This document shows, in pieces, positions 23,300 through 34,725 of a stretch of DNA of 64,000 nucleotides. Position numbers and translations under genes: made by a program. This DNA is from Uloborus plumipes (lineage: Eukaryota; Arthropoda; Arachnida; Araneae; Uloboridae). Within the stretch, counting starts at the first letter, position 1, and every line of letters starts with the position of its first letter. Where the stretch lies: contig JAXGGA010001081.1 of the NCBI GenBank assembly GCA_038373865.1, forward strand, positions 1-64,000, given 5' to 3'. Below the pieces are notes generated by a model. The model worked only from the letters and a program-made list of their open reading frames with translations. It was not told the DNA's origin and did not search any database.

Positions 23300-23745
23300 T
23301 AAGTGATTAGACCCAATCCGGGCCCCCTGTTTTCCCAGCTGGCACCACTACCCGAGTCACGTGTGGCCCACCACTTCACTTCAGATCGCGTCCGGCGAAG
23401 GCAGACACAAGGCTCCGCTTTTTTCCGCACCGCCGACCATGAACCCGGAAAAGGGTTTTTCTTTAATCTGAGAAGTTTTAATAATCGCCGGCCCTACTCC
23501 AAATACGCTCTGTGGAAGATTTAATTGTGTGGGAACACAACGTATGTGGACCTCGTGGATAACTGCGTGATTATCAGTGATTTTTGCGCTCTAAAATTTC
23601 CCTCGTTTATTTTCGAGCGCTTTTTGATTTGGCGGGTTGGAGTCGTTTTGAGTAAAGTAGGTTTTGTAAACAACAATAGCCGAGGAACATTTCGACCAGT
23701 GTGGTTTCACACCTTTTTAAGTTCACTGACCCGTACTTTTTAAAG
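23300..23745. other. Less AT-rich block, possible regulatory DNA or non-coding exon
   Basis: Base composition changes sharply. The block contains an E-box CACGTG (near 23359), CCGGCG-type words and several CpG dinucleotides. Two adjoining plus-strand frames of 73 and 72 codons are open (23303-23524, 23525-23743) but show no recognisable protein. I cannot tell exon from enhancer. Confidence 0.35.
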
Positions 23746-24989
23746 TTTTAGCTGTCCTGCCCTTTCTGTTCTCATATCTCTGTCCTCATACCTCAGTTAT
23801 TTCTAAATGTTTTCTAGCGAATGTAGTACTAATTAGTTTGTTTTAGCAAAGATATGACATCATGAGTAGCCGCGGTGTCGGAGAACAGTCAAGAAAAATT
23901 GTCTACAACGTATATAAATACTTCAAAAAGTATTTAATTAACATTGATTGAATAATGGTTTACGCACGAAGCAATTTGAATCGTTTGCATTTAACCGATG
24001 TTGCAAAACCTAAGTGGGGAAAATGTTCATAGCGCCGTAACTATGACAACCAAAAAGGGAAAAGTGCGGAGAGTAAGAAATTACATTTTTTTTTTGACAC
24101 GCCAGCTCTCGGCACCCAAAGGCATAATATAGTAAACTTTAACCTTTGCTGTGATATTAATAATGAACACATGCGTTTCGGGGTACAAAAATAATCTTTT
24201 TCTCGATACGTAATGATTGCAGCTTATGAAAGCAAAGACCATGGGCGGCTTGTACATGGTGGCAAAAGGGAAAAGGGTCGACCGCCCTCTCAATTTAGAA
24301 AGTAAAGGAGTTTTGCCCCCTCACACTTCAGTGTTAAACAGTAGTTATCGTGTAAAAAATGATTCTTTTACTCAGTGAATTCACAAAATTTTTTCTCATG
24401 TTATTTCGTAAGACTGGAGAATTGAATCGAAATGGGAATGTCTATAGTAGACAGCCAGGCTGGCGATGTTTAGGCCTTATTCGGCATTTTTTAGAGATCA
24501 TTTAATTAGTAATGTTGAAATCCAGTAATGTAACAAATTTTACAATAAATAAATAAATAAATTATAAAAAATGAACAAAGGAAAAAAAACCAGCTTTAAA
24601 GTCGCTGCCCCCTACCCTTCTCACACTTGTTTTGATCCCTCCCCCCTCCACACTCTTTTAATACACCTATGGCAAAGTTTAGCGCATTAAAAAAGTGAAT
24701 TCTACATTAGAATCGAAATATGTTGCTTAGTGCTGCTAAAAAAGAGCCATTATGATTTCCCGGGCTTATTTTTCCAACAAAAAACTCAACCGAGGCTTGT
24801 GTACATCAGAATTTTCAACCCCACACGAATTGTACAAAATTAGGGAGAATCTGTTGCTAGAGTTGATAGTTTTTCAAATCAAATTTTCCACGATGCACTT
24901 TCATATAAAATTAATTTATACAGTTCTGCCGCTTATTTATAATATAAAAGTTAAAGCGTTCTTTTATGTTTAATATTTATTTTTAACGC
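23746..24989. other. Stretch without a recognised gene
   Basis: Apart from the short repeat at 24056-24113, nothing is identifiable. Confidence 0.5.
24056..24113. repeat. Dispersed ~55-bp repeat, also at 61058-61112
   Basis: Both loci read GGGAAAAGTGCGGAGAGT, then GAAATTA-like text, then CGCCAGCTCTCG, in the same orientation. It may be the edge of a larger dispersed element. Confidence 0.6.
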
Positions 24990-24991
24990 TA

Positions 24992-25424
24992 CATAGCAAA
25001 AAATAAACCAATGTTTTAGCAGTATAATACTGGCAGCAGAGGTTCCAGTTTCAAATTGTAAAATGCATAGTAATAAACTGTAACACTAGCAATTTTACAG
25101 CTTATTACTATAAAGCAGCAATTTTACAGTTTATTACCACAATTGTACAGGTTATTATCATAAAATTAGCTTTATTATTCTGTAAAAACAACAGTATAAT
25201 ACTGGCAGCAGAGGTTCCATTTTGAAACTGTAAAGTGCACTGTAATAAAATGCAAAATTAGAAGTTTCAGGTTATTACTGTAAAGCAGCAATTTTACAGT
25301 TTATTAGTGTAAAATTAGCATTTTTACAGTTTATTACTGCAAAATTAGCAACTTTTATAGTTTGTTACTAAATAATTAGCTGCATAATACTGTAAAAACA
25401 ATATCAACATCCATTTTTACAGTG
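24992..25424. mobile_element. TA-flanked MITE with internal TTTTACAG repeats (copy 2, internally duplicated)
   Basis: TA flanks both sides (24990-24991, 25425-25426). The family core GCAGCAGAGGTTCCA occurs twice (near 25033 and 25206), each followed by short TTATTACTGTAAA and TTTTACAG repeats, so this copy contains a tandem duplication of most of the element. Confidence 0.75.
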
Positions 25425-25426
25425 TA

Positions 25427-26029
25427 AATCACTGCTTTTTTAAACGCAAAATCACTGCTTTCATTTGAATTAAATCCGAACGATTTAATCTCAATCGACA
25501 ATCATTTCATTAAAAGTTACGCAAATGAAAACTATGACGTTAATTTTGTCCAATAACTGTTACTTACACGAAGCTGAAGACTTTTTTTTGTGATTTATTC
25601 TGCTTGTCGGAAGGATAATTCACAATGCTCAAGGTTAATTGAAATATAGAAAACTGGACACCAGGAAATAAACATGCAGCAGGAAGAAAACAGCTCTGCA
25701 CCCTACTTCTGAAGCGTAAGGGTGCGGCCGTCAATCCAGTCACGATTTAGAAAACTTTTCATGTATTTTCCTTTCTTTTTTTTGGATACATAGTAAGTTT
25801 TGAAATGACTGCCATTTATCGGCAAGTAAATTAGAGACTAGAAGATTTCCTTCTTTTTTTTGAGTCTTCGTGGAAGGTTTCAAATGCGTTTTCTCGGTAG
25901 TTTAGAAAATGCTTGCATTATGTTTCTGTAGTGAGATTTTGGATCATTACTGGAAATGATGCAACATTGCAACCTTCAACAAAAAAGTGTGATCCGACCA
26001 ATGTTTTCTTTCCTGCAAAAAATGAACTG
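25427..26029. other. Stretch without a recognised gene
   Basis: No coding or repeat structure recognised. Confidence 0.5.
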
Positions 26030-26460
26030 ATGTTTTTGCAATGTAATACTGGCAGTCGAGGTTCCAATTTAAAACTGCAAGAATCACAGTAATAAGATGT
26101 AAAAATAGCAATTTTACAGTTTATTGTTGCAAAATTTAACTGTATCATACTGTAGAAACAACGGTATAATACTGGCAGCAGAGGTTCCAATTTAAAACTG
26201 TAAAATGCACGGTAATGAACTCAAGGGCGGATCCAGCTCTTGGCTAAGGAGGGGGTCATTTTCGGATGGGGAAGGGGGGGGGGGGTCAAAGTGCAATTTT
26301 TGTGCAAAAATGGGAGGGGGGTTGTCAATTTTTTCGGAATATAAGTCCCAAAAAGGCAATTTTTTGCTATACTAGGTAGGTTTTGGGGGGTCATGACCCC
26401 CATGACCCCCCTCTGAATCCGCGGCTGAATAAACTGCACAATATAAACATGCATGCTTTT
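26030..26460. mobile_element. TTTTACAG-repeat MITE (copy 3), interrupted by a hAT MITE
   Basis: Contains the family cores near 26050 and 26176. The sequence stops at GTAATGAACT (26221) and resumes as AATAAACTGCAC (26428) on the far side of the hAT-type insertion. Outer limits are uncertain; no clean TA-flanked right end was seen. Confidence 0.6.
26222..26427. mobile_element. hAT-type MITE inserted in a TA-MITE
   Basis: The left end is CAAGGGCGGATCCAG; the right end, complemented, is CAGCCGCGGATTCAG. The flanking 8-mers AATGAACT (26214-26221) and AATAAACT (26428-26435) match at 7 of 8. The interior contains G-runs and a GGTCATGACCCCCATGACC repeat. It is 206 bp and non-coding. Confidence 0.7.
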
Positions 26461-26539
26461 TTGGACCTTTTTTGGCCTTTGATTCCTGACGTTCCATAGT
26501 TTTCTATTGTTATTTTACTCTTTCTTGCTCCATTTCATT

Positions 26540-26940
26540 TAAGGCTCTTGGGGAAGATGACATTTTTTTGGGACCTTCCCTTATGTCAGATAGAAAGGGC
26601 CTTGCGAACCAGGGATCTGGTCTTCCCACCTGATGACGTGCCAGTCCTTGGTTCGCTCTTTCATTCTTTCTTTTGTATTTTGTGATTATGCCGAGACTAC
26701 TATTGTTCCTAGAGGCTTTGCGCTGACATTTCAGTACACCTTTACATATAATCCATAAAAACAGAGAATGAAATGGTGAACCAAGGACTGGCACGTCATC
26801 AGGGAGAAGACCAGATCCCCGGTTAGCAAGGCCCTTTCCTTCTAGTCCTTAGTTCGCCATTTCATTCTTTGTTTTTTGTGACCATGCTGGTACTGCAATT
26901 ATTCCAAGCGGCTTTGCGCTGATAGTTCAGTACACTTTTG
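26540..26940. repeat. Composite inverted plus direct repeat
   Basis: A ~75-bp arm at 26594-26668 (GAAAGGGCCTTGC ... TTTCATTCT) is matched in reverse complement at 26764-26838. The sequence after the left arm (CCTTGGTTCGCT..TTCATTCTTT to GGCTTTGCGCTGACA) recurs in direct orientation at about 26848-26935. The minus-strand 94-codon frame (26510-26794) lies across this and is not a gene. Confidence 0.75.
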
Positions 26941-27511
26941 TACTTTTGTATTTTTTGGGATTTAATTATACCTCAAGTTAAAACTTTTAAAAAATTGTTT
27001 TATATATGTATGCATGTATAGATATATATATAACAATCATCATAATAGTAGTAAAAAATAATAATTTCTAAATGTTTGAAAAAAGTAGTACGTAGGCGCA
27101 GCTATAGCTCTTCAAAAAAATCTTTAATGAACTTTTTTAAAATTTGTATTATATATATATTTTTTTCTATAAAATATATATATATATATATATATAATAA
27201 TCATCTATAGCTCATCAAAATAATTAACTCTGACTTCAAGATAGATGTTTTGTCTAAATAAGTTTTCAACTTCTGCTTCGCAGGAAATGTTGCTATTTTC
27301 ATTTAATGCCCTCCTTTTAATAGAAAAAGTATTTATTTTACTTTAACAATTTTTTTTACAAACTACTAATTACCTGAAAGGTTTAAACCTGATTTGAAAT
27401 ATATTCGCTCTTTTCCCAAATAGAATCACAATTTTAACCCATCATTATGATTTCGTTTCCAAAATACTTAACATTTTACTTCTCTATCTCTATCTCTTCT
27501 CTTCTCTACTG
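26941..27511. other. AT-rich spacer
   Basis: Contains a (TA)n run at 27174-27197. Text at 27370-27450 (GAAAGGTTTAAACCTG ... AATCACAATTTTAAC) recurs, diverged, at 28815-28905, about 1.44 kb downstream. Confidence 0.5.
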
Positions 27512-29097
27512 TCTACTAATAATAAAGCTGAAGGTAGGTCTGTCTGTCTTTCTTTCCTTCCTTCCCTCTTTCTGTCTGTCTGTCTGTGACCCGCGTAGCG
27601 CCAAAATCGTTCGATCGATTTTCATAAAATTTGATCCAAAATTAGTTTGTAGTATGTGTGCACTACGAAGCGTTTTTTCGAAAATTCTATTTCGTTCTTT
27701 TTCTATTCTAATTCTTCGCTCATTTTTCATACAAATAGAATAAAATGGGGTAAAAATGTTTCATACAAATTTTCTAGTCGTGTTATTTGAAAGCTTAGAT
27801 TTTCTGCTAAAAATGATGTCAGTTCCAAGGTTCTACGAGCATTAGAAGAGCTGTAATAAATGTTTATAAAATTCCGAATTTTAAGGCTTGCCTTGAGTAG
27901 GCCAAGCGATTTTGAGTGATTAAGCTGGAGAATAAAATTTGAAAATGAAGATGAAATGAATTACTTCAGCAACGGAAATCAACTTTTCATGTTGCTACCA
28001 TATCATAGTTACGTTTTTATATCTGTTATTTGTTTCGTTCTTTTCCTCTTAATAATTTTGTAAATGTATTTGTTTTTGTAGCATTCCAAACTCCAAGCCT
28101 TATTAAAATGAGGTAAATTAAATATTTTAACTGTTGCAAAATATCGTCTGCTTTTATTTTCTCAGTTTTGAAGGAATTAAAACTCGTTAAGTTGTAAAAA
28201 TATCGTTTAAATTGCGGTATTGCAACGTTCTTTCTAAAATGTTTCATTTCGAAAAATGTATTATTTTGTTTTTTAAGCTAGTGAAGAAAAATTCCTTCTT
28301 CTTTTAAAGTTTAGTAAGATTTCTGCTGGTTTCTGTAAGCAACAAAATTGTTCTTTTTTTTCTATCGGCTTATTCTTCACACTTTTTGGAATTTTGTTGA
28401 GAGGATTTTTTTTTTCTTTTTTTGCGATATCAATTTATCACCAAATGACCTTTTAATTTTATACCATGTGGTATTCAGTGCTGCCATCTATAGCTCGTCG
28501 ATGACATGATTTAATTTTGAATCTAGATTAAAATTACGTGTATATTTAAGACGATACGATAAATGATAATTGATAGCATATATTTTTCAAAAAAGAGGAG
28601 GATTTTTCGAATCAGAAAAAATATTGCATAACAACATAGTGCATTGGCAAAATTATATACCGAACTTTACTTTTGCTTTTCAATTTGTGTTATTTTCCGT
28701 TTTCTTTCTTTCTGCGTAATAACTTATAAATCAGCTCCGAAATTTGCAACTTTAATTCCGTGCCTCATAAAAATGCAAAACGTTTCAATATTAATTACTG
28801 AGTAACTGAGTAATATCCCGAAAGATTTCAACCTGATTTAAAATATTCCTAACTCTCCCCCTTCGCCTCATCCACACATACAAAATCACAATTCTGCAAC
28901 ATTAGTACTTAGTGCTGCCATCTATCTACTTATATTAAAAACTGAGTATCTTTCTATCTATGTCACGCTTATTTCTCCTGAACGCCAATGAACTGAAAGT
29001 CGAACCAGGTACCGATAGATAGGTAATTTTTCAGGCTTCATTAGTTTCAATCTATATGATTATACGATTTTAATTAGCGAAGATATCAATTAATAAG

Positions 29098-29854
29098 TAT
29101 TCAAATTTAAAGCGATTAAGCCTAATAAATGATTAAACTTCCAAGACATTTTTTCTTACCGTTGCCATTTTGAATTAAAACGTTAATTAAATTATTGAAC
29201 TATTTAAAATTCCAAGATATTTATTTCTTTCCGTTGCGATTTTAAATTAAAACGTTAATTAAATTGAACTTTTTAAAATGAAAGAGTGTTATTTTTTTCC
29301 ATTGTCATTTTAAATACGTGTTATAACAAAGTTCTAACAATTGTTTTTATTCTAATTATTAATGACATATTTTTTCTCAGGTACCACTTTGAAAATGTGT
29401 TTTTAAATAAAATTGCAATTGCTGTTTTTAGAAGGGACTTTTTCTGGCTGCGATCCATAAGTAGTCAAATTTAAAGCGAATGTTTAATTAATAAGTAGTC
29501 AAATTTAAAGCGATTAAGCCTAATTAATGATTAAACTTCCAAGACATTTTTTCTTACCGTTGGCATTTTGAATTAAAACGTTAATTAAATTATTGAACTA
29601 TTTAAAATTCCAAGATATTTATTTCTTTCCGTTGCGATTTTGAATTAAAACGTTAATTAGGTTGAACTTTTTAAAATGAAAGAGTGTTATTTTTTTCATT
29701 GTCATTTTGAATACGTGTTATAACAAAGTTCTAACAATTGTTTTTATTCTAATTATTAATGACATATTTTTTCTCTGGTACCGTTTTGAAAATGTGTTTT
29801 TAAATAAAATTGCAATTGCTGTTTTTAGAAGGGACTTTTTCTGGCTGCGATCCA
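29098..29854. repeat. Tandem duplication of a ~398-bp unit
   Basis: Two highly similar direct copies: AGCGATTAAGCCTAAT at 29111 and again at 29509; GGCTGCGATCCA at 29446 and 29843. They differ by only a few substitutions and small indels, which implies a recent duplication. Confidence 0.9.
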
Positions 29855-30056
29855 AATATTAAAAGAACCTTTTCGTTTAGAATTTGGCAATTAATTTTAC
29901 AGGAAGAAAGCGGTTTGGAAATAATTGTTTTTGGAAAGGAATTTTATTTGTTATTTAGGGGAGAGTGCTAAGTATGCGCTACTTGACATCGTCTTTATTT
30001 TTGAGGAAGCATGTGCAAATAATTCGATTGATTCTTTGATGCAGGAAAGCTTTTTA

Positions 30057-30262
30057 GCGAGCCGCTTTAGCGGGGAGTAGTTTATTAAACTTTTCCTTGG
30101 TACTTTAAAGGCGAGCCGCCTTGGCGGCGAGTAGTGAATTGAAACTTTCCTCGCTACTGTAAAGGCGAGCCGCCTTGACGGCGAGTAAACTGTTTAAACT
30201 TTCCTCATTTCTTTAAAGGCGAGTCGCCTTGGTGGTGAGTAGTTTTCTCAAACTGCCTTCAC
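30057..30262. repeat. Four tandem ~63-bp units, each with a GC-rich hairpin
   Basis: Each unit begins with GCGAGCCGCCTTGGCGGCGAG or a variant (30057, 30112, 30172, 30217) followed by AGTAGT, AAACTTTCCTC and TTTAAAG text. The GC words are inverted repeats in strongly AT-rich surroundings. The array ends just before the Helitron 3' hairpin. Confidence 0.85.
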
Positions 30263-30302
30263 TACATTACAGCCCGTGCAACGCCGGGCTACGCAGCTAG
30301 TA

Positions 30303-32493
30303 GCAAAATAATTTCTCCTTTCGCGTTTGATGTTACGTCGACAATCCAAATCCGATAACACTTCACTGTCGTATACTATAAATGGGGAGTTTTTAAGGGT
30401 TAAACCCCCTCATAAAATTTTTAAAATATGAAAATAAGTTTTCAGTACCTTTATTTTCTAAACAAGTTATCATTACTAATTTATTTATTTATTTTTAAGT
30501 TCATTTGAAAAATGAAGTTATTATTATTGAAAAGTTGCACCAGCTCAGTGTTGTACCAAAAGTACATATTTTTAATTGTGGTTAAGGCACACATTATTTC
30601 CCAAAAAATAATGCACACAAATTTTTCTTTCAGATTTTGAAAACGTGAAGGTAAAAAACGAAAGAAAAGAAAAACGGCAACTCTTTAAATTTGAAAACGC
30701 CAAGTAATATAGTTTTTATAAGTGTCAAACAATATGAGTTGCACTTACGAAGTACAACAAAGAATGCACGTGTATGAAAAATGTAATTATTAAACTGAAG
30801 TACAAGAAAGTTTTTTTTTTAATGAGCAATTACAATTGCTATTTGTTCTTACTAGTGCAGGCGCCAATACTTTTGCCGCCCCAGGCTATGTTTAAAAGTG
30901 CCGCTCCCTACCAAATAATAATGGCAATTGAAAAAAAAAAAAAAAAAGCAAGGGAGGAAAGTAACAATCCATCGGGAAAATATCGAAATTAGAATTCTAA
31001 AATACAGCTTTAAGTAAACTTTAGTTACATTACGAAATGGCGTAGGAAACGAATGCTATTTCATAAATTTTTCAGAAATATCGGTTTAAAACTTAAATTT
31101 TTGGAGTTTATGTCATCAGGATTTTCTTATCAACAAAATGGGGGGAGGTTTCAGGGGGATATACAATTTTTTTCTTTCTTTTTTAAAAATCTATACTTGG
31201 ACTCGGGGGAGGGGGGGGCTCCAGAGGGGGCCATGGAGGCCATGGTACCTTCCAAAAGCCGAGTAAGATTTTCAGAAACTAAAACAAATTCTTAGTTATT
31301 TAAAATTATATTAACTGTACCCCTGAGTTTTACATAGGAGTAATAGGAATGTTTATATGGTACTTACTTCCAAAAGTTAAGCACGGATCGGTACGTACAG
31401 GTACCGATTAACTAAAAGTGGGGCCCAAGGACTTCAATACTTTGGAGGACCCCCCTCTACATTCTACTTTTTTAAGTCAACGAAAAATAATATAATTTTT
31501 TCGCAATGCCTGTGCTAGCCCCTTTTAAGGGGTATGTATCCCTTTTAAGATATGTTATGTACCCAACGTATCCCTTTTAAGGGGTACATTGTATGTAGCT
31601 CTGCAGGGCCAGTCGCACTGTACGTATTATATCTATTAGCACTGGACACTGCTTTCTTATATTCATTTTAGCTTAAGAGTTTATAACTAATTCTCATGAA
31701 AGGAAGCTTTTTTACTCGCGTAAAATGAACTAAATAAGAGAAATGCTAATTAAGTATCAAAAGAGTTGTTTCTAATAAATAAATCATTATTCTTTTTTAA
31801 AAAATACATAATTATTTAATGCTGTGCATCAGTTTTTAGGAAATTAGGAGCCTCTCATTTAAATGGGGCTGCAGTCCCAGACCAAGTTGGCCTGTCCCAA
31901 AATCAGGCCCTGGTACCTACATCCTTAACGCTGCTTCTACAGCTTCTTCATCAATGACAGGTTAACAGATTTGGGGGTTCGTCGCAATGATTTTTTAGGG
32001 GACCATTGCCTATAAATGGGGGAGGCTAAGGGGTGAAACAGCAATATAGAGGCCGGGGGAGAATTGGTCCAATATGAGAAAAGTAAGGTAAAACTTATTT
32101 TTAGAATGTAAGATTCAAGGCAACTTTGGCCCAAACATTAAAAAAATGCAGTATAATATTGCAAAATGATTGAGAGGTCTCAATATGGTTTTAATTTAAT
32201 GATACAAGGTTTGTTTACACAATAAGATGTATTGAAAATTAATATAATCAATGTCAAAAGACATATCGCTGATAAAACTATTACAAATCTTTAGATTTGG
32301 GCCAATGTTACCCCAGCTGACGGTAACCTTTTTTTTTTTTGTCCTTATGGCTTGCCTTTTTTCTTATCTTCAGTTGTCACGGTTGCTTCAAAGAAAAAGA
32401 AATTATAATGACGTACCACAATTTCTACCCATTAAAGAGCATACAAGTGTTAAAAATACCGTACTGAGCAATAAATAATTATTTAATGTTTTA
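30303..32493. other. Stretch without a recognised gene
   Basis: Features are limited to G-runs (31141, 31205), a short repeat CCTTTTAAGGGGTA (31530-31600) and low-complexity frames. Text near 31418 and 31859 (ggggcccaag, ggctgcagtccc) hints at decayed transposon pieces that I cannot classify. Confidence 0.45.
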
Positions 32494-32495
32494 TA

Positions 32496-33923
32496 CACTG
32501 GCGGAAAAAAAAATCCCAACACCAAGAAAAAATTGCCGTAGAGTAATAAAATTTGGATAATGCAATTGTCTAGTTAACATGTTTAATTGATTAAATGTAC
32601 AAGATCACTGGCTAATTTAAGCTCAAGAAAATGCTGTGCAAATGTGAAATTATGTTAATTTAATAGAGGGTGTAACCTCCAGAATTTTGAAGGCAAGTCT
32701 GCAAGCGTGCATGCATTATGTCATACAGGTGCCGAATGTCACTTTGTGGTATGGAGTTCCATGCTTGTTGCACTTGCTGTGTCAATACTAGGACCGTCAT
32801 TGCTGACTGTGGATGATGCTCGAGGTGCCATCCCATGATATCCCATACGTTATCAATTGGAGACAGACCTGGTGATTTTGCAGGTCATGGTAACATGTCA
32901 GCACTCTGTAGAGCACATTGCGTTACAGCAGCGATGTGAGGGCGAGCGTTATCCGGTTGGAAAACGCGCTCTTGAATGCTACTCATGAAGGGCTGTACTA
33001 CTGGTTAAATTAACAGACTGACGACAAATTTTCAGTCAGTGAGTTTGGGATAACCACAAGAATGCCCCTGCTGTCGTAGGACATTGCTCCAGAGACCATA
33101 ACTCCAGGTGTGAGTCCCGTGTGTCTAGGCCGTAGACCGCTTGGATGCAGGCGGTCCCCTGGCCTCCTTCTGACCAATATACAGCCACCACTGGCACTAA
33201 TTCAGAATCTGTTTTCATCAAAAATTACAACAGATCTCCACTCCGACCTCCAGTGAGCTCTGTCGTGGCACCACTGCCGTCGGAAAAGGTAATGGTTTGC
33301 AGTCAATGGAATACCGGCTACAGGCTGCCTGGCTAGGAGCTGTCCTTGAAGTAAACAGTTTCTTACCGTTCCTTGGGTCACGAGGGTACCAACTGCAGCT
33401 CGAATGTCAGCCGCAGATGCAGTACGATGCGCCACAGCCGTACGCAAGATTCGGCGATCTTCCTTCTCAGTCGTGCCACGTGGCAGCTCGGAACTCGATC
33501 TTCTTGAGGTAGTACCATCCCTTGACCATAGCTTTCAATAATCATGCATGGTGGAAACATTCCCACCCAAGTTTTTCTGCAATATCGCGAAATGAAAATC
33601 CACCTTCTCGTAGCCAAATTGTACGACCTCGTTTAAACTCGGTGAGCTGTTGATAATGGCTTCTTCGTCTTCTTAAAAGGTATTCCTGGCTAACATGAAC
33701 GCAATTCGTCCAATTTCACGGAAAAATAATACACACGAGCTTCACAACACGCTTTTAAAACAAGCCTTATTTGCATGTTCTGAGTGGCGCCAGCTGCGCT
33801 ACACTTATGCGCGGAACACGAAATTTCAATCGATGTCATCTTTCAGTTGTATAAACACGCCCACCAAATTTCGTTTATCTAACACAAGTCTTTCTTGGTG
33901 TTGGGATTTTTTTTCCGCCAGTG
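32496..33923 (-). mobile_element. Tc1-like DNA transposon, complete ends, inactive
   Basis: Perfect or near-perfect terminal inverted repeats of about 30 bp begin CACTGGCGGAAAAAAAAATC and end in the complement. TA flanks both sides (32494-32495, 33924-33925). The 1428-bp length is about normal for Tc1-type elements, and one degraded transposase frame lies on the minus strand. Confidence 0.92.
32660..33675 (-). pseudogene. Tc1-like transposase, frameshifted
   Basis: Reading frames must be changed to follow the protein. An N-terminal helix-turn-helix-like part is recognisable (YQQLTEFKRGR, FSFRDIAEKLG). A segment then reads RTAVAHRTASAADIRAAV, followed by HWRSEWRSVVIFDENRF, which carries the first catalytic Asp. 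GLTPGVMV follows, then FQPDNARPHIAAV with the second catalytic Asp. The third site sits in SPGLSPIDNVWDIM, where Asp stands in place of the Glu usual for Tc1 (NPIE). A TGA replaces a conserved Trp codon just before PAKSPG (near 32885). The C-terminus LTQQVQQAWNSIPQSDIRHLYDIM is well preserved to the TAA at 32662-32660. A full-length enzyme would bind the terminal repeats and cut and paste at TA; this one cannot be made intact. Confidence 0.88.
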
Positions 33924-34184
33924 TATATATATATTTTTTCCCAATAGATAAAAACACGCCAATTCTTAATACTCAGCACAGTTATATTTATCTCGCTCTT
34001 GCGATATGTATTGACACACACACGTTTCACACCATAATCCGAACATTAATGTAGTTTTGGGTTTGCTTTTAAGTATTATTAACTTGAATTGTAGCTGTGA
34101 AATAGTTTCCAAACCATGTTTCCTGATAAAATATATTTGCCTTTTTTTTTTTCAATTGCAACCGAAAATGTCGGGGGTTTGGCC

Positions 34185-34717
34185 CAAGGGTGCCCACAAG
34201 GGGGATTATGGCGCAAGTTGCGCCATCAAAATTTTTGGGAGGGGAAAAATAAATTTATTATTTATTTTTTTTAATTGATATTATTTTCTGATTTTTTAAT
34301 AAAAATTATTCATGAATTTTTTTTTATTTAAACTATTTATTTTATTTCTTTATCATTATTTTATTTGTTTATTTATTTATTTATTTTGTGTTTGTGTTTT
34401 GTGTGTGTGCTTGGAATGTCTGGAAGAGGAAAAAGTTATTCTATTTTGTGCATAATTAGTACTTCTAAAAAATTAATAATATATAAAAAATAATGGTTCT
34501 AATTTAAAAAAATAAATAAAAAATATTTTAAAAAAATAATATTAAAAAATATTTAAAATAAATAAATAAATAATATTTTAAATATAAATAAATATCATTT
34601 AAAAAATAAATAAAATAAAAAAGAGGGGTTAAAATAAAAAAATAAATGGCACAAAGGGGTTGAGAAAAATTTTGGGGGGGAATTTGCGCCATTGAGCTTG
34701 GGGGGAGGGCACCCCTG
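34185..34717 (-). mobile_element. hAT-type MITE, family CAGGGGTGCCCA (copy 2)
   Basis: Inverted relative to copy 1 at 16800-17348. The left end is CAAGGGTGCCCACAAGG and the right end GGGCACCCCTG, with ATGGCGCAAGTTGCGCCAT near the left. A perfect 8-bp target duplication GTTTGGCC flanks it (34177-34184, 34718-34725). The interior is again A/T-only text with the same GTGTGTGTGCTTGGAATG landmark as copy 1. It is 533 bp. Confidence 0.9.
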
Positions 34718-34725
34718 GTTTGGCC

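Larger units (their letters stand above)
27512..30300 (+). mobile_element. Helitron, plus strand (3' end firm, 5' end one of two)
   Basis: The 3' end has the Helitron signature: a hairpin AGCCCGTGCAACGCCGGGCT at 30271-30290, a short spacer, then CTAG at 30297-30300 with T next. Two candidate 5' ends start with TC. One is TCTACTTATATTAAAAACTG at 28925, preceded by A, giving ~1.4 kb. The other is TCTACTAATAATAAAGCTG at 27512, preceded by G. I favour 28925 for the last insertion and regard 27512 as an older or duplicated end. No Rep/helicase frame is present, so it is non-autonomous. It contains a 398-bp tandem duplication and a GC-rich tandem repeat close to its 3' end. Confidence 0.65.

Noticed and set aside
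26510..26794. 94-codon minus-strand frame
   Set aside because: Made of the inverted and direct repeat copies at 26540-26940.
30057..30262. CRISPR-like array
   Set aside because: Four GC-rich repeats with similar, not unique, intervening text in a eukaryotic Helitron; it is a tandem repeat.
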